A model generated the notes under the pieces. It searched no databases. It saw only the letters and a list, made by a program, of their open reading frames with translations, and was not told where the DNA came from. Positions 48,673 through 59,774 of a stretch of DNA of 64,000 nt are shown in pieces. The number at the start of each line of letters is the position of its first letter. Position 1 is the stretch's first letter. Origin of the DNA: Girardinichthys multiradiatus (taxonomy: Eukaryota > Chordata > Actinopteri > Cyprinodontiformes > Goodeidae); contig NC_061805.1 of assembly GCF_021462225.1 (NCBI RefSeq), positions 52,037,496 to 52,101,495 of the forward strand, written 5' to 3'. The position numbers and the translations under genes are program-made.

Positions 48673-50240
48673 CAGGTCCTTCTCAAAATATTAGCATATT
48701 GTGATGAAGTTCATTATTTTCCATAATGTCATGATGAAAATTTAACATTCATATATTTTAGATTCATTGCACACTAACTAAAATATTTCAGGTCTTTTAT
48801 TATCTTAATACGGATGATTTTGGCATACAGCTCATGAAAACCCAAAATTCCTATCTCACACAATTAGCATATTTCATCCGACCAATAAAAGAAAAGTGTT
48901 TTTAATACAAAAAACGTCAACCTTCAAATAATCATGTACAGTTATGCACTCAATACTTGGTCGGGAATCCTTTGGCAGAAATGACTGCTTCAATGCGGCG
49001 TGGCATGGAGGTAATCAGCCTGTGGCACTGCTGAGGTCTTATGGAGGCCCAGGATGCTTCGATAGCGGCCTTTAGCTCATCCAGAGTGTTGGGTCTTGAG
49101 TCTCTCAACGTTCTCTTCACAATATCCCACAGATTCTCTATGGGGTTCAGGTCAGGAGAGTTGGCAGGCCAATTGAGCACAGTGATACCATGGTCAGTAA
49201 ACCATTTACCAGTGGTTTTGGCACTGTGAGCAGGTGCCAGGTCGTGCTGAAAAATGAAATCTTCATCTCTATAAAGCTTTTCAGCAGATGGAAGCATGAA
49301 GTGCTCCAAAATCTCCTGATAGCTAGCTGCATTGACCCTGCCCTTGATAAAACACAGTGGACCAACACCAGCAGCTGACACGGCACCCCAGACCATCACT
49401 GACTGTGGGTACTTGACACTGGACTTCTGGCATTTTGGCATTTCCTTCTCCCCAGTCTTCCTCCAGACTCTGGCACCTTGATTTCCGAATGACATGCAGA
49501 ATTTGCTTTCATCCGAAAAAAGTACTTTGGACCACTGAGCAACAGTCCAGTGCTGCTTCTCTGTAGCCCAGGTCTGGGGAATGTGGCACCTGTAGCCCAT
49601 TTCCTGCACACGCCTGTGCACGGTGGCTCTGGATGTTTCTACTCCAGACTCAGTCCACTGCTTCCGCAGGTCCCCCAAGGTCTGGAATCGGCCCTTCTCC
49701 ACAATCTTCCTCAGGGTCCGGTCACCTCTTCTCGTTGTGCAGCGTTTTCTGCCACACTTTTTCCTTCCCACAGACTTCCCACTGAGGGGCCTTGATACAG
49801 CACTCTGGGAACAGCCTATTCGTTCAGAAATGTCTTTCTGTGTCTTCCCCTCTTGCTTGAGGGTGTCAATAGTGGCCTTCTGGACAGCAGTCAGGTCGGC
49901 AGTCTTACCCATGATTGGGGTTTTGAGTGATGAACCAGGCTGGGAGTTTTAAAGGCCTCAGGAATCTTTTGCAGGTGTTTAGAGTTAACTCGTTGATTCA
50001 GATGATTAGGTTCATAGCTCGTTTAGAGACCCTTTTAATGATATGCTAATTTTGTGAGATAGAAATTTAGGGTTTTCATGAGCTGTATGCCAAAATCATC
50101 CGTATTAAGACAATAAAAGACCTGAAATATTTCAGTTAGTGTGCAATGAATCTAAAATATATGAATGTTAAATTTTCATCATGACATTATGGAAAATAAT
50201 TAACTTTATCACAATATGCTAATATTTTGAGAAGGACCTG
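48673..50240 (-). mobile_element. Tc1-family transposon with long inverted repeats, inserted at TA
   Basis: Both ends read CAGGTCCTTCTCAAAATATT inward, flanked by TA on each side. The inverted repeats stay similar for about 200 bases, including CAGCTCATGAAAACCC (left) and its complement (right). Total length is 1568 bp. One uninterrupted transposase frame occupies most of the minus strand. Confidence 0.93.
48950..49912 (-). CDS. Tc1 transposase, single open frame
   Basis: 320 residues starting MGKTADLTAVQKATIDTL. Two helix-turn-helix regions (about 5-50, QSAVSRPL; about 60-110, ATVHRRVQEMG) precede a DD34E catalytic domain: FSDESKF (Asp about 134), FQHDLAPAHS (second Asp about 226) and NPIENLWD (Glu about 261). 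It is somewhat shorter than the usual 335-345. The linker between YRCHIPQ and TWATEKQHW seems to lack about 15-18 residues common in the family, an in-frame deletion that may impair activity. It is expected to cut and paste at TA sites, binding the flanking inverted repeats. There are no stops or frameshifts, so this is the youngest element in the window. Confidence 0.9.
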   Translation of the reverse strand: MGKTADLTAVQKATIDTLKQEGKTQKDISERIGCSQSAVSRPLSGKSVGRKKCGRKRCTTRRGDRTLRKIVEKGRFQTLGDLRKQWTESGVETSRATVHRRVQEMGYRCHIPQTWATEKQHWTVAQWSKVLFSDESKFCMSFGNQGARVWRKTGEKEMPKCQKSSVKYPQSVMVWGAVSAAGVGPLCFIKGRVNAASYQEILEHFMLPSAEKLYRDEDFIFQHDLAPAHSAKTTGKWFTDHGITVLNWPANSPDLNPIENLWDIVKRTLRDSRPNTLDELKAAIEASWASIRPQQCHRLITSMPRRIEAVISAKGFPTKY

Positions 50241-50639
50241 TACAGCAGGATGAAGATCCAAAGCACACCATTAAATTCACTCCCTAATGGCTGCCTTCCA
50301 AAATGGAAAACCTCTAATGTGTCTGAATTAAAGCAATTCAGCAAAGCAGAGCAGGTCAGTATTCCTCCAGTGATGTTAAAGACTCATTACCAGTTAACAG
50401 ATATTGTTGCCAAGGGGGCGAAATGAGCAGTTATTAAATTTAGGGGGTAATTTCTTTTTCATACAGGCTCGGGTTGGTTAGGATCTTTTTTTTTTTGTCT
50501 CTTAATAAATCAAATCATCATCTGAAAACTGGGTCTGATATTAACATTTCTTTCATGATCTAAAACATTTAAGACAAAAGAGGAAAAAAAGATGAAATCT
50601 GTAAGGGGGTAAATACTTTTCCAGAGTTCTGTATGTTTT

Positions 50640-52292
50640 TAAAATAATTTTAAATAAGACTAAGAGATTACAGACCTAATGCTAATTTGTGTCACCCTGC
50701 TTTGGTCTGCAGCTGCAGACTGAACAGGCTGATGCTTGTTAGCAGAGGATTAAATCTCTGAGTCAGAGAGAGGTTGGCGGTTTAACCTCGCAGCCGTTGG
50801 TCCTGCAAAATCCCCTACAACCAGCCAGCCTGCAAACATCTCCAAAGCTGCCCAGAAAAATCCTTGTGTTTCCACAGCAGGTCTGGGGATATTTACAAGA
50901 ACTTTGGTGGTTTCAGAGGAACACTCCTGGACCAACGGATTTGTAGTTCAACCCCACGGCGTTTTCTGACTCAGGACCTGAACTCCTGGCCTGCAGCCAC
51001 CTGTTTGAACAGGAATCAGAGCTTTTCTTACAGGGACGCCAATCACTTTTATTAGGTCTGTTGTTTCTGTGTTTTACAGTGAAAGCCCCTTAGATGCTGA
51101 TTGGTTTCCTGTCTGCATGTGTCTGTTAGATGGTTACCTGCTGAACTTTTTCATCTTCTGTTCCAAATCAATGGACAGAGATCTGCAGAGATAAAGTGTG
51201 GGTGAGAAGCACATCAGCAAAGAACCAGCCTGCAGCAACAGTTTGGGTCCATGAAACAAGCAGGTTCAACAACCATCAAAACTGTCACATGGCGCCACGT
51301 GGTACAATTATTCTTCTGTTCATTCAGTGCGTGCTCCTCAAACAGGTCAAAGTTCATCGTTATTATCACACATTCTGGAGATTTGTCTGTTTTTAATGTA
51401 AATCTGATAAAGCGAAGCAGATATAAAACTTCTTCTACCAACTGGAGGTTCCACTGCAGAATCCGGTGCTTTGATGCTGATGTTCTACAGGAACTAACAA
51501 GGTTTCCTGCTCTTTGAACAGTAATTATTATTCCAGCAGATTTGGCATCAAAACACGATCTTTAACAGATACGTCCTTCATTACAAAACAACAAACAACA
51601 CCCAAAAATCTGGAAAACAGCAAATGAATCTCTGCAGACTGCATTTTATCCTAAGATGAAATATCTGAAGAATAAGATCAAATTAAAGTTGTTTTACTTT
51701 TCCAGCCTCTGTGACAGCTCAGAAATCTCCTGGTGATCCAGATGTTCCTCCATACTGTCCATCACGATGAAACTCCTGAAACATCAGCCCAGGTCTATAT
51801 GTTCTGATCCAGGATCCCAGTCAAATTCAAATTCAATGCCGGTTTGTCACAACCAATCAGAGAGCTTGCTGTGGTGATGTCTTCTGCATGGCGGTCCAAT
51901 TAGAACAGAAGAGAAACATCATTAGATGATGAGATGAACGGACCTTCTCTGAGAAAATCGAAAGTAAAAGTGCAAAGATGTTGAGATTCGTTTCTTTAGA
52001 AACCTGCTGGATCGTTTGAAGGAAAGTACCTGAATTTTTTAGAACCCGCCCAGGAATCTAACTTGCTTCTGGAACACTGTTTATATCCAGCTGCTCATAA
52101 AGCAACAGGCATGTCGACACAAAACTATTTACTGTTTAATTCAAAGAATTATTCCATCATTTAGGGAAATTAGGAATAACTCCTAAATGGTGACATAAAA
52201 ATGTTCTGGACTGGTTGCCAGAGTAGAACAGATTACAGAACCGATCTGTGGAGATTCTGCCAAATTTAACACCGAGCAGCTTTCAGGGTAAA
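50640..52292. other. No recognised gene
   Basis: Several short open frames lack splice context or similarity to anything I know. No transposon ends seen. Confidence 0.3.
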
Positions 52293-52296
52293 CCAC

Positions 52297-52913
52297 TGTT
52301 GAGGTAAAATAATTATATCACTGATATCCTTGCGTCCTCAACCTCACCCAGTCCGGATGTCGTGAGAATGAACAGAGAAGAGCAGGAAATTAAGATTAAC
52401 ACAAGTTTAATTTGGTAAATAATAAGTCCAATAATTTCCGATGCAAAATTGAATACAAAAGAATAATGCAAAGAAAGAAAAATTACCTAAGGCCTTCGGG
52501 AGACCTCGGGTCAGCAAAGCTTAGGCTGTATTCACCGAGTGATCTGTCTGACCATAAATGTTAAAACGTTTTATACCTTTACTTCAAAGTTGACTGACTG
52601 ACCCTCCCCTCCAAGAATTATTTATGAAGTCTGTGTCGGCGCTGTAAATTAGCCAACCCCCATGTGAATACTTTATTATCTATACCATGCCCAACAGCCG
52701 ACATTTATTGCTTTACTGCCCATACAGTCTGGCATTTACTGCCCACAGCTGCTGGGAACATCCTAACCTGGGGTTCACCCTTGCTCCAGCCTGAAGCCTG
52801 CTGTGACCCTGTGACTTCTTTCCCCAAAGCTCACACATGTTAAATCTCAGTTTTATGCTTATACATGCAGACTGAACACATAGTATGAAACTAAATGATT
52901 TTAATTCTCAACA
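52297..52913 (-). mobile_element. Solo LTR of an endogenous retrovirus-like element
   Basis: 617 bp bounded by TGTTGAG and CTCAACA (TG...CA), flanked by a 4-bp direct repeat CCAC at 52293-52296 and 52914-52917. On the minus strand a TATA-like GTATAAAAC lies near 52575, so U3 would run from 52913. There is no internal gag/pol sequence on either side, so it is a solo LTR left by recombination. The 4-bp duplication suits many vertebrate retroviral elements. Confidence 0.7.
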
Positions 52914-52917
52914 CCAC

Positions 52918-53440
52918 CAAAGCAGGAATCAGACTTCAGGTTCGAATTCAGGACATCTGGTTTTAACTGGGATTAAAGCAGGTAGCTGAAACCGGGTCGG
53001 AGCCGAGCCGAGCCGAGCCCTGCCGCATAAACCTTTTCAAACAAACAAATCATCAAAAACATTTTTCTTTAAAATACCTAAAACTTTAAAGTCGTTGGTG
53101 TTAGTGATGATCCAAACATGATTTTCTCACTAAAGCCTGAATATGTCAGCAAAGAAACTTAACTTTCTGTTATTTTATCTTTACTGCAATTTTTCATGTT
53201 TAAACAGAAAATATCAAATATAATATAAATATGTTATAAATATAAAAACAAAATATCAATGTAAAATATAAAATTCAAAATGATTTATCTTAAAATAAAA
53301 AAGAAATCATCTTTTTCCTGCAAAAAACTTTATAAACAAAATAAAATTCTCTTTACATTATAAAACTCAAAGCATTGAATCATTTGCTTTTGTTTTCACC
53401 TGAACATCTCAGTCAACTCATTTGATCCATCACCTTCCTG
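52918..53440. other. AT-rich, nothing recognised
   Basis: Contains AGCCGAGCCGAGCCGAGCC (53001-53019) and a run of AAAATAT words at 53210-53300. Confidence 0.3.
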
Positions 53441-55080
53441 CTTTCTGGACGTTCTACCAGCGTGTTGGTCCCACTGCATGGTTTTAGATCAGTACAGCTT
53501 TTTGGACCATCTTCAGTCGGGTTTTCACCTGAAGCGGCTCTTCTTAGAAGCTCTAATGATATTTTGAGGCAGAGTGACGCAGGTAAATGTTCTGTCCTGC
53601 TTATATTGGACCCTTCAGCTTTTAATACTGTTGGCCATCCAACTCTGCAGTTTCTGTTTTTTCCATCGGGTGGTAATCTACTGAGACGCAGTAGTAGCTC
53701 GGGCTCTTTGTGACTTTTTGCTATTGATGCTGAACCAGCACTGAAGAAGGAGCAGAAATGGGAGCTAACGGTACATCCTTGAGGACTTGAAACATTGCAT
53801 TGGAACTTGAGCCTGAATTTGAAAGGTGAAATCAGATCAATTGTTTTTTTGTGTGTCATCTTTCAGGTTCGATTCCTGGAGTTCATCCCTTCACCTTATC
53901 ACCTTCGATGGCCCTGGTGCCGGATTCCACATCTATAGCAGCGCTGCAACGTTTTCCCTCGACGTCCTGGACGTGATAAACATTGAGGGCTAAAGGGGTG
54001 GGAGGACAGCATCTTTGTTATGTGCACTCAGGGCTATTATTTTGTTGGAAATAGAAGTTTAATTTTCCCTGAAATCTCAGTAGTATTTTATTTTTTTCCA
54101 CTTTATTTTTTCACTATAAGTCTGATTTTGTTGATGTTTGTGTTGCAATCAATATTTATAGATTTTTTTCATATAAGTTATTCTGTGGTTCTTTGCCTTA
54201 TTGAGGTGGAATTTAAAAGTCATATCCGGTTTAATCATAACCAACTTCTTCCATAGAGGATTTAGATAACCCTGAATTTGACTCCTAAGTCTGCTATAAG
54301 CAACGTGATCCTTGTAGAGTTACACCGGATAAATAGGCTGAGGTGTTGGGCTGGTATTCCAGGTTCTGCTTTAAAATGGTTGTCTTCATACTTCTCAGAT
54401 AGATCAACCTTTGTGGCTGCATCTACAGAACCCATTCCTGTCCTGTTTTGGTGTTCCACAGGGCTCTGTTTTGGGGCCACTGTTGTTTTTGCTTTATCTG
54501 CTGCCTCGTGGTCCCAGTATGTCATCTTTTAAGGATGTTTCCTCTAATTGCTATGCAGATGATATCCAGTTGTATATTTCTTTTCTGCCAAATCAAGATT
54601 TGAAGCTGCACATTTTCTTAAAATGCGTGGACTTGATTAAAAACTGGATGAGGGAAGGTTTTCTTTAATTAAATGAAAAAAGAAACTGAAGTTATCATTT
54701 TTGCAACAGAAAAAAAAAACTGGAAAGATAAGGCAGATCCTTGGGCCTTTTTGTAATTTGGCTAAATCTTCTGTTGGAAACCTTGGGATAACCTTTGACT
54801 CGGGATTTTAGCTTGAAAATCATGTCAAATCTCTGGTTCAATGCTCTTTCTATCATTTGCAAAACATTGGCAAACTTTGCCTTAATGTTTCTCATGTTAG
54901 GATGAAATTCTTAATTTATGCTTTTGTTTCATCTCATTTGGGCTATCGCAGTGTGCTCTACACATGTCTGTCTTACCAACACCTCCCTAGACTCTAGATC
55001 CAGACCATGAAAATAAATCTAACCTGTGTTTAAGATGCAAAGACTTTAGATTTTCGATTTTATGCAACAGTTTGTTTGGA
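53440..55080 (+). mobile_element. L2/CR1-like LINE relic
   Basis: 53580-53640 gives SVLLILDPSAFNTVGHPTLQ, a damaged form of the RT block [12 protein letters not shown]. 54355-54670 gives GIPGSALKWLSSYFSDRSTF, VPQGSVLGPLLFLLYLLP and NCYADDIQLYISF. 54690-54980 shows the thumb region in broken frames. About 650 bases of unmatched sequence separate the first two blocks. Inactive. Confidence 0.8.
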
Positions 55081-55124
55081 TTCAGATTAATTTTAATCCT
55101 GAAGGAAAATTTAAAATACCAAAA

Positions 55125-55225
55125 ACCACAGATATCTCGCCCATAGACTGCTGGAGATAGGCACCTGCTACCCCGTAACCCACTATGGAATAAGCTGTAG
55201 AAAATGACTGACTGACTGACAGGAA
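55125..55225 (+). repeat. Tail of the common teleost repeat
   Basis: TCTCGCCCATAGACTGCTGG through GACTGACTGACTGACAGG, same family as 1096-1475 and the end of 17231-17950. Confidence 0.75.
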
Positions 55226-55901
55226 ACTAAAAATACCAAAACCATAGATATCTGTCAGAGTTAAAAACACTGATAAACTCAGAGAAGGTATGAATGAAGA
55301 CACAAGCGAGTCAAAGTTATCAGTTCATTCTCTCAGAGGAGCTGCTCTGTGTTACAGGCTTTTATTAAAGAAAGGAAAACCACTCATGTTACAGCATTGT
55401 GGGTGTGGCTACACACAGTTTCACAAATACAAGTCCTACTGAATAAAACTGGTTCTGTCCAGGTACTGATACAGCCCACACATCCACATCTGGCATCCAA
55501 GGACACGGAGATTAGCTGGGGTGAGAACAGACGGCTTCCCAAACTCCTCCACACACAAGTTCCTGCTCAGTCTGCATAGCAACCACCCAAATGCAACTTT
55601 AAGACAAGATGAATATTCTGTTAATAGTTCATAAAGTACTTCAAAAATCAATGTGAAAAGTATTCAAACCACTTCTATCAAAGTTCACCAAACTAAATAA
55701 ATGAAAATGTCTTTTAATGGTAAATCATTTAGGATAACGAACCTTTTTAAACTAAACAATGATAATTCATGTATAAATCTTCCAACAATATCACAATGGT
55801 TCATCAGCAGGATGATTAATGAAAATCATTTTGGTAAATTACAGCTGAAACTGGACCAGAACCAACTTGTGTTCTGACTGAAGCTTGTGTTTTATTTTCA
55901 G

Positions 55902-56207
55902 GATCTCGATGGCTTCTTGGAGCATCTTGACAAACAGATGATGGAGGATTGGTGGAGAAGTGTTTCAGAGATGTTTCCAAGCTTTAGACAGAAGGTTCTG
56001 GTTCTGACAGGCAGCACCAACTCACCAGATAGAGAAATGAGGCAGAAAAACAGCTTAGATCCTCAGAAATGTGTCCCAGTCAGCATGAAGTTCCTCTACA
56101 ATCAGTCCTGTATGTCAGAGTTAGACAGCAACACTGAAGGGGAAATGTTCTCCCAGAACCGACAAACTGGATCTGGGTTTTCTCTGGTTCCTCACATGAA
56201 CATCTGA
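55902..56207 (+). CDS. Candidate orphan terminal exon, unrecognised
   Basis: A strong acceptor (TGTGTTTTATTTTCAG, ending 55901) opens a frame of 101 residues in phase 0: DLDGFLEHLDKQMMEDWWRS, then MFPSFRQKVLVLTG, ending SGFSLVPHMNI before TGA 56205-56207. The first half looks like a real amphipathic helix rich in acidic and aromatic residues; the second half is Ser/Asn-rich. No upstream coding exon could be linked and no canonical AATAAA lies nearby, so it may be a pseudo-exon or the end of a gene broken by transposons. Family unknown. Confidence 0.3.
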   Translation, partial: DLDGFLEHLDKQMMEDWWRSVSEMFPSFRQKVLVLTGSTNSPDREMRQKNSLDPQKCVPVSMKFLYNQSCMSELDSNTEGEMFSQNRQTGSGFSLVPHMNI

Positions 56208-56209
56208 CC

Positions 56210-56980
56210 CTGAAACTAAAACCAGCAGCAGCAGGTTTCTCTCCTCATGGAAACACAACCATGAATTCTGGGTCTGAGTTCAGAATCAATGAAATAATAA
56301 CTGAATGCTACGGCTGAAATGTTATTTAATTTCTATGGTGTTTTTTAGGTCTGTCATTTTTCTTATTTGATTTCACATTATTTTAGTATTTTTCTTTGAT
56401 TTTTCTAATTATTGTTAGAAAAAATCTGCCTTTGCTTTTCTTAATAATCTTATCTCTATATTTCTGAACATGGTGAAACGCCCTCGGTCAAGGGTTCATT
56501 TAGTTTTATTTGCTACGTTTAGAGCTTGATCTTGTTGTTTCCTAAGTTTTATGTCTACTTTTATCCAGATATCTGTGTTTTTGTGTCGTTTCTGTAGGAG
56601 TTTTTGTGTGAATTCTCTAATCGTTCTCTCAAGTGTTTTAAGGAATATCTGGCTGTCTTTTTCAGAGTCGACTAAAGGTAACATGACGTCCCGTTGAATT
56701 TAGTTAACTGCTGCTTCACAGTTAACTTTTTGGGATTGTGACAGTTAGGTTTTCACTGGCAGAAATATCGAAACATTCTTGGGAACGTTTTCTAGTGATG
56801 AGGGTTATATTGTGGTCTGATAAACCTGTTAACAGATTAAATGATTTTACAATTCTTGCTGTCTTTTCACTACTGCAACTAGTTTACCAGCAGGTGGCGC
56901 CGTTGTTCTCTCAGCTATTCAATCGTCAGCATCCTCTTTGTCTATTTCCATCAGAATCTTTTTTTGTTACCATCAAAATA
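56210..56980. other. Unannotated stretch with a CTCF-like site
   Basis: Mostly T-rich. CCAGCAGGTGGCGCC at 56887-56901 fits the CTCF core consensus well. No exon seen. Confidence 0.4.
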
Positions 56981-56983
56981 AAT

Positions 56984-58085
56984 GTTTTAATGTTCCGTGG
57001 ACCGACACAGTTTCTCAGGTGGTTCTTCGCCATCTTTAGGGTGGAAAAGGTCATCTATCAGGCAGCCGGGATGATGGATAGTGTGAGGAGGAACTTGAGG
57101 CCCAAACCGATGATATGATATGCATTGGTGAGCAGATTGTTTGGTGAAGTCGGTGTGTAACAACATATCGGGCAGTTTTTGCAAGTGGAAGACACTTTCA
57201 TCGGTGTCCTCCATACCTTCCCCCGTTTCATCGCTGGAGGCAGCGGTCCTGGTGTTGTAGTCATCCAGTGGTGACTGGTTTAATCTGTCCCACTGCTGTG
57301 CAAAGCTGATCAATTCAGCCTGGGTTCTAGCAACACTGGCACGTCCATCGATCTCCAGCAGGCATTTCCTGAGGTCTCTCATGGAAGCGTCTGGAAGCCT
57401 TTCTCCATGATTTCTGGGAAATGTTTTGAATTCATGCAGGACACATCTAGACACTGCACTGAATTTGCTGCATAATGATGGTGAACACTTTCAATTACAG
57501 TATCCAGAATCAAGCTGTGAATGTGGATTTTATAATGTTTCAGCATCAGCAATGGTTTCATCTTCTGCTAACTCGCCTGGCTTCTTCTTCACTCTTTTGT
57601 TTTGGGAGGGCAGTCTGAGCTTCTGCATCACTGTCCTGTTGCTTCTCCAGCAAGCCATTAGCCCACTCAACAAAAGTATCTGCCGCCTTTTTGACACCCT
57701 CAAGGTCTTTGGCAAACTTTTCAAACATCCCTCTGTTCCTTTCGCCAACCTTTGTGTGGTTGCAAGGTCCATACCACTTGTTTGCAGGTACTTAGAGAAG
57801 TTCCATACTTCAGGAGAGCAGCTTGTGCCTTGCTTTGGATTACAGGTTTTATGGTCACATCCTTCTGAATTGTGATGACCAGATCTGTGTACAGTGCATA
57901 GACGGGCTTAGAAAGGCTTTTCTCAAGGCCTCGTCTTCGGCCCACCAGCGAGTTTCACAGAATATACCAGCTAACTTCTTCAGCTGTCGCCATCTCTTGT
58001 CTTCACTGGTTTCTTCCTATAGCTTCATGCGCTTGTTGGAATCTCTAATAAATACTGCAGTGTGATTTAGCCGTGAGAAAAGTGT
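56984..58085 (-). mobile_element. hAT-type (ZMYM1/zinc-finger MYM-like) transposase relic
   Basis: Minus-strand translation in several frames gives SNKRMKL (58035), RWRQLKKLAGIFCETRWWAE (57990-57930), GVKKAADTFVEWANG (57710-57660), and a longer piece at 57454-56987 ending PTHTIHHPG-type sequence. The CETRW-x-AxxEALRK signature belongs to hAT-derived transposases of the DUF4371/ZMYM1 type. Multiple frameshifts make it inactive. Confidence 0.65.
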
Positions 58086-58154
58086 TTCACTGCCTACAAC
58101 CACCCCCGTGGTCTCAATTGGCACAAGGTTGAGTACATGTTAGTATCACCTTAC

Positions 58155-58890
58155 TCACCGGCCACTTTATTAGGTACACCTGTCCAACTGCTCGTTAACG
58201 TAAATTTCTAATCAGCCAATCAGATGGCAGCATCTCAATGCATTTAGGCATGTAGACATGGTCAAGACGATCTGCTGCAGTTCAAACCGAGCATCAGAAT
58301 GGAGAAGAAAGGTCATTTAAGTGACTTTGAACGTAGCATGGTTGTTGGTGCCAGACGGGCTGGTCTGAATATTTCAGAAACTGCTGATCTACTGGGATTT
58401 TAACGCACAACCATCTCTAGGGTTTACAGAGAATGGTTCGAAAAAGAGAAAATATCCAGTGATCCAGTTCTGTGGGCGCAAATACCTTGTTGATGCCAGA
58501 GGTCAGAGGTGAATGGCCAGACTGGTTCGAGCTAATAGAAAGGCAACAGTAACTCAAATAAACACTCGTTACAACCAAGGCATGCAGAAGAGCATCTCTG
58601 AATGCACAACACATCGAACCTTGAGGCGGATGGGCTACAGCAGCAGAAGACCACACCGGGTACCACTCCTGTCAGCTAAGAACAGGAAACTGAGGCTACA
58701 ATTCACACAGACTCACCAAAATTGGACAATAAAAGATTGGAAAAATGTTTCCTGGTCTAATGAGTCTCTATTTCTGCTGCGACATTCGGATGGTCGGGTC
58801 AGAATTTGGTGTCAACAACATGAAAGCATGGATCCATCCTGCCTTGTATCAAAGATTCAAATCTGCAGCATCTGTGTGATGCTATCATGT
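58155..58890 (+). mobile_element. 5' half of a Tc1-like transposon, 3' truncated
   Basis: Starts with CGGCCACTTTATTAGGTACA, a recognisable terminal repeat, and continues to a transposase N-half with MVVGARRAGLN-type sequence, HRTLRRMGYSSRRPHRVPLL (58610-58670), and NWTIKDWKNVSWSNESLF (58720-58770), where the expected first Asp of SDES is Asn. It stops around 58890; the second and third catalytic residues and the right terminal repeat are missing. Confidence 0.8.
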
Positions 58891-58899
58891 TAATATGGA

Positions 58900-59770
58900 C
58901 CAAACCCTCTGAGTACCTTGTTGAATTAATTCCACAATTAATCCCTGACACAAGTCAGGGCATATATATACAAAAGTCATATCATTGTTGTGTATGTGAA
59001 ACTCTTGACCAATCCGATTTACCAACTTCATTTACGCACATGTTCTGGCACACACAACACTGAATTCTCAGCCGCAGTTACGGCAATACAAGAATAGCAA
59101 CACATCTGCAAGCAATCAAAACTGGTCTACGTGACAGTTGTACCATAACAATTTCATTTGCTCTTTTCAAGATGGAGCTGATGTGCTTCAATAAGAAGGT
59201 TCAGACAGTTTCAGAATCTGCCATGATAGTTGTTCAGGGTTTTATTTCATGTTTACAAATAAAAGTCACATCATTTGTCTCCATTTTCTATGTTTGCATT
59301 GCTAACATTCAGATATGTAACTGTACTTTTGTTTCACAGAGAAAAGATTGAAAATTTTCACTAGTGTCCCTGTCTGGTAGGTTACTACATGTCCTTTACC
59401 TGATAATTTCAACTATCATCCAGTCCCCTGATCAATAAAACAATGGGAGCAGATATCCTGATAAAATCAAACGTTTTTTTTAACAAAGTCTTGGATTTTT
59501 CTTTATGTTGACACAGTTGGAGTTTCTCACAAAAGTGTTTGCTGGTTGTGTAATATCCAAACAAATAGTCTTTGTGGACTATTCTTGCAGATTGGCCTCA
59601 AAGCAACACACAGCTAAGGTGGAGTATTAATGCATGTTGATGCAGATTCCACATGTACCAAGAATCGTATTGGACACAATGTTGTCATCTAGTTGTGTGG
59701 GTTATATTTGTAATTAATGGTTAATGTCTGTCATGTAAATCAATGCAAAGCTAAAGATTGCAGCCCATAT
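58900..59770. other. No recognised feature
   Basis: AT-rich sequence between two mobile elements, without a supported exon. Confidence 0.3.
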
Positions 59771-59774
59771 GGTA

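Larger units (their letters stand above)
48290..50635 (+). mobile_element. Older Tc1-like relic, split by the younger Tc1 at 48673-50240
   Basis: Left of the insertion, 48430-48560 translates in mixed frames to a DETNLKHLV block and a damaged VMVWG-type region. Right of it, the sequence resumes with CAGGATGAAGATCCAAAGCA (QDEDPKHT) and ends near 50635 with AATACTTTTCCAGAGTTCTG, a Tc1-like terminus. Removing the insert makes the two halves contiguous in transposase order. It is much more decayed than the insert. Confidence 0.75.
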
